DNA of 64,000 nt, from assembly GCA_950097015.1 (NCBI GenBank), contig CATNEN010000038.1:15556001-15620000 (forward strand). Direction: 5' to 3'. The first letter of the stretch is position 1, and each line of letters starts with the position of its first letter. The notes below the pieces were generated by a model, which was not told the DNA's origin, did not search any database, and saw only the letters and a program-made list of their open reading frames with translations. Position numbers and translations under genes: made by a program. Below are positions 11,701 to 22,100 of this stretch, piece after piece. Source of the stretch: Macrostomum hystrix (lineage: Eukaryota; Platyhelminthes; Macrostomidae).

Positions 11701-14700
11701 AAGGTGTTTAGATGATCTAATTCAGGAACTGTTAAGAAACTGAAGGTGTTTAGATGATCTAATTCAGGAACTGTTAAGAAACTGATGGTGTTCAGTTGAT
11801 CTACTGATCTACTTCAGGAACTGATAATAAAATGAGGGTGTTGAGTTGATCTACTTCAGGAACAGTTGAGATTGCTAACTGCATCCGCGGGAATAATTAA
11901 TCTGTCGCAAGACACGAACAGCTATTCAAACATCCGAATAGACTTACAGTAAATATAGCCTTAGAATGTATGCCTAGCCTAATTATCACATGGCTCCGTT
12001 GATTCCAACCGAACGACCGCTCACCTGCCACGTCTTCGTCGTCCTTACCGCCTCGTTTCTTCTTAACCTGCAGGAAATTAAAAAATTATGAAAATCGGAA
12101 TAGACGACTGTGTAAATGTTTCTGAAAATGTACTTTAAGACGCTGCAGAAAATACAAGATACTGACTATCTAACACACTCACTGTCTAACACTCTGACTG
12201 TCTAACACTCTGACTGTCTAACACATTGACTGTCTAACACACTGATTTTCTAACACACTCACTGTCTAACACACTCACTGTCTAACACACTCACTGTCTA
12301 ACACACTGACTGTCTAACACACTCACTGTCTAACACACTCACTGTCTAACACATTCACTGTCTAACACACTGACTGTCTAACACACTCACTGTCTAACAC
12401 ACTCACTGTCTAACACACTCACTGTCTAACACACTCACTGTCTAACACACTCACTGTCTAACACACTCACTGTCTAACACACTCACTGTCTAACACACTC
12501 ACTGTCTAACACACTCACTGTCTAACACACTGACTGTCTAACACACTCACTGTCTAACACACTCACTGTCTAACACACTCACTGTCTAACACACTCACTG
12601 TCTAACACACTGACTGTCTAACACACTCACTGTCTAACACACTCACTGTCTAACACACTCACTGTCTAACACACTCACTGTCTAACACACTGACTGTCTA
12701 ACACACTCACTGTCTAACACACTCACTGTCTAACACACTGACTGTCTAACACACTCACTGTCTAACACACTGACTGTCTAACACACTCACTGTCTAACAC
12801 ACTCACTGTCTAACACTCTGACTGTCTAACACACTCACTGTCTAACACTCTGACTGTCTAACACACTGACTGTCTAACACACTCACTGTCTAACACTCTG
12901 ACTGTCTAACACACTCACTGTCTAACACTCTGACTGTCTAACACACTCACTGTCTAACACTCTGACTGTCTAACACACTCACTGTCTAACACACTGACTG
13001 TCTAACACACTCACTGTCTAACACTCTGACTGTCTAACACACTCACTGTCTAACACTCTGACTGTCTAACACACTCACTGTCTAACACTCTGACTGTCTA
13101 ACACACTCACTGTCTAACACACTGACTGTCTAACACTGTGTAAAAGTTTTGCAGTGCAAAAGTTTCTATAAATAGCTCGTATCAGCAGGACGAGAGGATC
13201 GTGCAATGCATGTACTCCTGTGTTACATTCTACCCCTCGTGGCTTTGCGGATACCAAACGAAGTCCACGACATTTTACACCGTGACATTTTGGTCCAAGA
13301 ACATTCAGCAGAGCAGGCAGAAAATGCAATTGTTGCCCGTAAGCACTTGCCTGTTTTTGCTGTGAACTTTCTTCTTGTAGTCTGTTAGATAACTAATTTC
13401 TATGCCAACGCGTAGATTTCTTTTGTACAAGTCGTTTTGTTCCAATTAGGCCTTTTGTCAGGCTCATTGTGATTTCACGTTAGATCGTTTGTCTGCTTTC
13501 AGACTAACGAGTAGGGGAATAATTGGACGAACACAAATCACTAACAATAAATCAAGACACAGACAAGTTATAACTGATGGTTTTGTGGTTTGTGCATACG
13601 TAGTTCAGTGCAGTGATTGCAAAACATTACTTGGCTTCTGAATAGGTTAGAAAAAGTGCATTAAAACAAATTCTAAATAGCTACCAGAGTGAGGTGACTG
13701 AAACTGTTCGAATTGTGGATCAAACGCACTGAGGTTACCTTTTAATTGATATTTGAATAAACAAAAGGAGTGAGTTTATTGGCTTACTGAAACTCGATTC
13801 GATGGCAAAAGAGTGAGGTGGTTGGCTTACTTAAACCCGATTGGATAGCCAAGGAGTGAGGTGGTTGGCTTAATAAAAACCGATTGGATATCCAATAAAG
13901 GAGTGAGGTGGCTGGCTTACTTAAACCCGATTGGATAGCCAAGGAGTGAGGTGGTTGGCTTACTAAAAACCGATTGGATATCCAATAAAGGAGTGAGGTG
14001 GTTGGCGACTGAAACCCGATTGGATGGCCAAGGAGTGAGGTGGTTGGCTACTGAAACTCGATTTGATAGCCAAGGAGTGAGATAGTTGGCTTACTAAAAA
14101 CCGATTGGATATCCTTACTCACCTTTTCTTTATCCTTGTCTTTTGTTTTGAGAACATTAAATGCTCTTCTCCAGAGGCCCTTAATGCTGGCATCGTCCTG
14201 CTTGTCGGCTCCGCTACCGCAGGCACCGCCGCTACAGATGCCTGAGCCGCCGCTACTGGCTCCTCCGCAACCAGCTGCTCCGCCCGGGCCGCCGCTGCCG
14301 CCGATAGCGCCGACGCCAATGCTATGGAGGCCATAGTCGGGCCCGCCTTCGTCACAGCCGAAGCTGTCCTGCTTCTTGAAGTTCATGAGGTCCATCTGGG
14401 AAGAATTTTCGGATGGTAACATTTGTGTCAAACTGTCAGATTTCGGAAAGAATTAACAAAAAATGTTTAAACTTTTTCATCACTCTAGATTCTGAGTCGA
14501 TATTTTGTACTTTATAATTTTGCTCGCTACAAGCCGAGCTGTGAACTGAAATCATGGAGACCCCGCTAGTGGTGGAGTCGTGGCTCTCGTTGCTGCGCTG
14601 ATGTACTAGGCTAGTCTGCAGCTTGGATGTCGGCGACATCGGAGCCAGGAGCTGGAACTTGCTAGTTCCGGGCGGGCCGCTGAGCTGGTGCTGCGGCGAT

Positions 14701-15714
14701 CTAGACAGTCGGCGCCGGTCGCCGACGGAAAATGCCGCTGGCAGGGCGGCTTCGTCGTTCAATGTCGATACTTGCTGCGTCGGAGCCAACCCCGAGCTGC
14801 CAGCATCGGCTTCGGGAACATCGCCGGAGCCTGCGCCGTCAGCTGACGTCACGGACCTCTGCCTGGTCAGGGAGAACCTGGCTGAGCTGAGCCGTCTTGA
14901 CAGAGCGTTCGCGGCAGCATGGTGCAGCTGCCTGAGGCTGCTGTGTCGAGTTCGACTGCGGCCAAGTCCCGTCGACGACTCCGTAGGAGGCTGCTGAGGC
15001 TGCGACGACGACTGGGACGAGACCAGACGATGCGAGACGCGACTGGGTGTTGGTGCCCGCTCCTCCTGCATGACGGAGCTCTTTCCCTATCGCCTAATCC
15101 CCTAGCGAGCTAGAAATTCTACGAAATAAAAAGTATGAATTTTTGTTTATGCGCTTCGAATTGCCTAACTTCAACGAAATAAAATCTCTGGCAGTGAACT
15201 GGATCAGCGAGGGAGACGGTGACAGAACTCTCCCTAATAGAGCGTCAGTTTGGCTAGGCTAAAATGTGTTTTCCTTCTTTGTTAAGTTTTAGCGAAAGTG
15301 TTTTTTTCGCGTTGGCTGCAGAGAGGTCTGCTAGGCAGGACGAGGACATAAAAAAGGGACTTCGGAAGAGGAGGGCTGGTTGGGGAGAAAGTTTTGGGAT
15401 CATGGTATAGCGAAAGTCAAGTGGTCCGACGAAGCCAATTCCCAAACCTGGAACAATTGCACTTTCTAAGTCAACCCCTTCCTCGGAAAAGAAGAATTTA
15501 GGCTTTGAAAGACTGGCTTTGACACCGAAAAATGGCGAGACAGGGGAACACATTTTCAGGAACATCGCCATGTATGTAACAGTTGTGCCCAACCAGGCGA
15601 CGGTTTTCAAGTTTCTAAAGTCGAAAGTTAACAGTCGAAAAGTTTTAGACATACTCGTACATAAGTAGATAGATAGATAGATAGAGAGATAGATAGATAG
15701 ATAGATAGATAGAG

Positions 15715-15753
<39 letters not shown>

Positions 15754-15814
15754 GAGATAGATAGAGAGAGAGATAGATAGATAGATAGATAGATAGAGAG
15801 ATAGATAGAGAGAG

Positions 15815-15853
<39 letters not shown>

Positions 15854-15870
15854 GAGATAGATAGAGAGAG

Positions 15871-15945
<75 letters not shown>

Positions 15946-15958
15946 GAGATAGATAGAC

Positions 15959-15989
<31 letters not shown>

Positions 15990-16026
15990 GAGATAGACAG
16001 ATAGATAGATAGATAGATAGATAGAC

Positions 16027-16069
<43 letters not shown>

Positions 16070-16070
16070 C

Positions 16071-16133
<63 letters not shown>

Positions 16134-19100
16134 CAGATAGATAGATAGACAGATAGATAGATAGATAGACAGATAGATAGATAGATAGATAGTAAAAAGA
16201 ACTTTTAACCCAACCAGCTGTTCGGGATAAGTCACGCCATGGATTTTAAACGCTGTAGATGTGTCTAGCATCAATACAGGGGTGTTGAAATTAATGGGAG
16301 CAGCCAGATATTTTGAAGTGCACATCTGCACTGTTGGCCCATATTATAAAACACAGTCGGGTTGTGCAATTAAATGTTAGAAAGAAAATTTGTTTTCCTG
16401 AAACCAAATCTTGCAGAGCGGTGCAGAACTTGCACAAATCCTAGACAACAGGACTGTCTGTTTTCGTATAACAGACTAACATACTTGATAGATCTGTCTA
16501 ACAGGTGAGAAAATCAGTCTAGCAGGTGAGACAATCAGTCTAACAGGTAAGAAAATCAGCCTAACAGGTGAGACAATCAGTCTAACAGGTAAGAAAATCA
16601 GCCTAACAGGTGAGACAATCAGTCTAACAGGTCAGAGAATCAGTCTAACAGGTGAGACAATCAGTCTAACAGGTGAGACAATCAGCCTAACGGGTGAGAC
16701 AATCAGTCTAACAGGTGAGATAATCTGTCTAACAGGTGAGACAATCAGTCTAACCGGTAAGAAAATCTCTCTATCAGGTCAGAGAATCAGTCTAGCAGGT
16801 GATACAATCAGTCCAACAGGTGAGACAATAAGTCTAACAGGTGAGACAATCAGTCCAACAGGTAAGACAATCAGTCTAACAGGTAAGAAAATCAGCCTAA
16901 CAGGTGAGACAATCAGTCTAAGATAGTTTCATAGAGTTCCATAGAAAATCTCTCTGTCAGGTCAGAGAATCAGTCTAGCAGGTGATACAATCAGTCTAAC
17001 AGGTGAGAAAATCAGCCTAACAGGTGAGAAAATCAGTCTAACAGGTAAGAAAATCAGCCTAACAGGTGAGAAAATCAGTCTAACCGGTAAGAAAATCTCT
17101 CTATCAGGTCAGAGAATCAGTCTAGCAGGTGAGACAATAAGTCTAACAGGTGAGAAAATCAGCCTAACAGGTGAGAAAATCAGTCTAACAGGTAAGAAAA
17201 TCAGCCTAACAGGTGAGAAAATCAGTCTAACCGGTAAGAAAATCTCTCTATCAGGTCAGAGAATCAGTCCAACAGGTGAGACAATAAGTCTAACAGGTGA
17301 GACAATTAGTCCAACAGGTAAGACAATCAGTCTAACAGGTAAGAAAATCAGCCTAACAGGTGAGACAATCAGCCTAACAGGTGAGACAATCAGTCTAACA
17401 GGTGAGACAATCTGTCTAACAGGTGAGATAATCTGTCTAACCTGTAAGAAAATCTCTCTGTCAGGTCAGAGAATCAGTCTAACAGGTGAGACAATCAGTC
17501 TAACAGGTGAGACAATCAGCCTAACGGGTGAGACAATCAGTCTAACAGGTGAGACAATCAGTCTAACAGGTGAGATAATCAGTCTAACAGGTGAGACAAT
17601 CAGTCTAACAGGTGAGATAATCAGTATAACAGGTGAGACAATCTGTCTAACAGGTGAGATAATCTGTCTAGCAGGTGAGACAATCAGTCTAACAGGTGAG
17701 ATAATCAATTCGCACTCACCTGAGCCTGTAGACCCGCCAGTTGCACGCTGGCCAAACGAATTTCGTTGCGTTTTCTGGACAAATCCTCCTGTGTCTCGTA
17801 CACCTTGCTGTATAAATGACTGCCTAGATTCCTAAGCAGTGGTTGAAATTGAGGAATTGAATTAACCTAAAATAGGGATAAGACTTAGAGCTAGTGCTAC
17901 CTACTACTCAACTACTCATAGAAACAATCCACGGCCAGTATTTCTTTACAGAAACTAATAACTGACACTGTTAAGTCGAGATAGATCAATAGATCAATGC
18001 GAGAATCGATCTTGAAGAACAATTAAGTTAAATTGATAAGCTCCCAATGCTCGCATGATCTGTCGGTGGATTATAGCTACCTAAATAAGCCGTTGTTACG
18101 GTGAGAAAGGGAAGACTTGGAACGGGGAGTTGGCGGTTGAGAACAAGCCGAGAACAACTCCAGATCGGCAGCCAATAGAATTCACTCAAGCACTCAAGCT
18201 GAGTCTATATTGTGCTCAAATTTATTTTCTGAACTATGTCGCATTCAACTGTCTTCTCTCTTAATCCTAACTTGCTAAAAATTGCTTCTCTCACTAATTT
18301 AGCTTGCCTGTAGCCAACACTTGTACTACTGACCATTACCAAATTCTAACCGAAACAGGTTTGGCCTTTAAAGTTCCATTGTGTGAAGATAGATTATAAA
18401 TCCATTCTTATCATATTTGCAGTGATATTAACTTATGTCAAAAAATATTAACAAAAGCAAAGTCACACCTTTGGCAGAAAGTCTTCAGAGACTCGGTCAC
18501 TTCTTCGTTCTGTCTAATAAAAGAACGCAGTCCCTGGATCTCTTTCAAGAGCTGCTGCTGCTGCTGCTTCAGGTCAGCCACAGTCAGTCTGTCCACAACG
18601 AGCTCGTTTTTTAAAACAAACTGCAGTGGTAATACGAGGAAAATTGCTTCGCACCTATGAAAAACTTGATTTACAACAAAAATATTGATTTACAATATAG
18701 ATATGAGATATAGAGATAGACAATGAGATAGACTAGCAATCCATTCAGGTCATTCACTCATGAGATAGACTAGCAATCCATTCAGGTCATTCACTCATGA
18801 GATAGACTAGCAATCCATTCAGGTCATTCACTCATGAGATAGACTAGCAATCCATTCAGGTCATTCACTCATGAGATAGACTAGCAATCCATTCAGGTCA
18901 TTCACTCATGAGATAGACTAGCAATCCATTCAGGTCATTCACTCACGAGATAGACTAGCAATCCATTCAGGTCATTCACTCATGAGATATACTAGCAATC
19001 CATTCAGGTCATTCACTCATGAGATAGACTAGCAATCCATTCAGGTCATTCACTCATGAGATAGACTAGCAATCCATTCAGGTCATTCACTCATGAGATA

Positions 19101-22100
19101 GACTAGCAATCCATTCAGGTCATTCACTCATGAGATAGACTAGCAATCCATTCAGGTCATTCACTCACGAGATAGACTAGCAATCCATTCAGGTCATTCA
19201 CTCATGAGATAGATTAGCAATCCATTCAGGTCATTCACTCATGAGATAGACTAGCAATCCATTCAGGTCATTCACTCATGAGATATACTAGCAATCCATT
19301 CAGGTCATTCACTCATGAGATAGACTAGCAATCCATTCAGGTCATTCACTCATGAGATAGACTAGCAATCCATTCAGGTCATTCACTCATGAGATATACT
19401 AGCAATCCATTCAGGTCATTCACTCATGAGATAGACTAGCAATCCATTCAGGTCATTCACTCATGAGATAGACTAGCAATCCATTCAGGTCATTCACTCA
19501 TGAGATAGACTAGCAATCCATTCAGGTCATTCACTCATGAGATAGACTAGCAATCCATTCAGGTCATTCACTCATGAGATAGACTAGCAATCCATTCAGG
19601 TCATTCACTCATGAGATAGACTAGCAATCCATTCAGGTCATTCACTCATGAGATAGACTAGCAATCCATTCAGGTCATTCACTCATGAGATAGACTAGCA
19701 ATCCATTCAGGTCATTCACTCACGAGATAGACTAGCAATCCATTCAGGTCATTCACTCATGAGATAGATTAGCAATCCATTCAGGTCATTCACTCATGAG
19801 ATAGACTAGCAATCCATTCAGGTCATTCACTCATGAGATATACTAGCAATCCATTCAGGTCATTCACTCATGAGATAGACTAGCAATCCATTCAGGTCAT
19901 TCACTCATGAGATATACTAGCAATCCATTCAGGTCATTCACTCATGAGATAGACTAGCAATCCATTCAGGTCATTCACTCATGAGATAGACTAGCAATCC
20001 ATTCAGGTCATTCACTCATGAGATAGACTAGCAATCCATTCAGGTCATTCACTCATGAGATATACTAGCAATCCATTCAGGTCATTCACTCATGAGATAT
20101 ACTAGCAATCCATTCAGGTCATTCACTCATGAGATAGACTAGCAATCCATTCAGGTCATTCACTCATGAGATATACTAGCAATCCATTCCGTCCTCTGCT
20201 CACGTCACTCTCTCCCAAGCAATCTGGCTGATAGGTTTCAAGTTCGAATCCTGTGGTGTCGGTGGGGCCAGCTCCGGATATGCAGAATCGCACAAATCTC
20301 TCAGCGTCCTTCTGTGGCGCCACTCGCTTACACTGAGGCAGCACTGATTCAAATCGACTTTTGATTGAGTCCATCTGCCAAGAGAATGCGTTAGTCATTG
20401 TGATACTATTAGTTTTATTATTAGTGAGACTTATTAATTGCTTATTGGATTAAAACTAAACACCTGTTCAATAATCCCCTGATTAACATAATACCTAATG
20501 CAGATAATCCATGATAAGTAGCTCGTATAATATACCTGATCCAGATAATCTCTGATGCAGATAATCCCTGATGCAGATAATCCCTGATGCAGATAATCCC
20601 TGATACAGATAATCCTTGATGCAGATAATCAATGATGTAGATAATCCCTCATTCAGATAATCCCTGATACAGATAATCCCTGATACAGATAATCCCTGAT
20701 ACAGATAATCCCTGATGCAGATAATCTCTGATGCAGATAATCCCTGATACAGATAATCCTTGATGCAGATAATCAATGATGTAGATAATCCCTCATTCAG
20801 ATAATCCCTGATACAGATAATCCCTGATGCAGATAATCCCTGATGCAGATAATCCCTGATGCAGATAATCCCTGATGAAGATAATCCCTGATGCAGATAA
20901 TCCCTGATGTAGATAATCCCTGATGCAGATAATCAATGATGCAGATAATCCCTGATACAGATAATCCCTGATACAGATAATCCCTGATACAGATAATCCC
21001 TGATACAGATAATCCCTGATACAGATAATCTCTGATACAGATAATCCCTGATGCAGATAATCCCTGATACAGATAATCTCTGATACAGATAATCCCTGAT
21101 GCAGATAATCCCTGATGCCCAAATTTTGAGTTTACTCACTGCAGACATGCGCAGATAGCAGTGTGACACCAGAGCGCTGTTCAACATATTCACGGCATCG
21201 ATTTCAATTTCCTCCAGTTCCTGAATTAGGGAAAACAAAACAAAAAAACAAAAAGTCATTAAACTTGAAAAATATGTCCAAAACAAATTCAAGTATCATA
21301 TTCCACTGTCTCATCTGAATCTCCCACTGTCTCATCTGAATCTCTCACTGTCTCATCTGAATCTCTCACTGTCTCATCTGAATCTCTCACTGTCTCATCT
21401 GAATCTCTCACTGTCTCATCTGAATCTCTCACTGTCTCATCTGAATCTCTCACTGTCTCATCTGAATCTCTCACTGTCTCATCTGAATCTCTCACTGTCT
21501 CATCTGAATCTCTCACTGTCTCATCTGAATCTCCCACTGTCTCATCTGAATCTCTCACTGTCTCATCTGAATCTCTCACTGTCTCATCGGAATCTCTCAC
21601 TGTCTCATCTGAATCTCTCACTGTCTCATCTGAATCTCTCACTGTCTCATCTGAATCTCCCACTGTATCACCTGAATCTCCCACTGTCTCATCTGAATCT
21701 CTCACTGTCTCATCTGAATCTCTCACTGTCTCATCTGAATCTCTCACTGTCTCATCTGAATCTCCCACTGTATCACCTGAATCTCCCACTGTCTCATCTG
21801 AATCTCTCACTGTCTCATCTGAATCTCTCACTGTCTCATCTGAATCTCTCACTGTCTCATCTGAATCTCTCACTGTCTCATCTGAATCTCTCACTGTCTC
21901 ATCTGAATCTCTCACTGTCTCATCTGAATCTCTCACTGTCTCATCTGAATCTCTCACTGTCTCATCTGAATCTCTCACTGTCTCATCTGAATCTCCCACT
22001 GTCTCATCTGAATCTCTCACTGTCTCATCTGAATCTCCCACTGTCTCATCTGAATCTCCCACTGTCTCATCTGAATCTCCCACTGTCTCATCTGAATCTC

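Noticed and set aside
15645-16331. 228-codon frame SIYLSIYLS
   Set aside because: (GATA)n microsatellite read in one frame.
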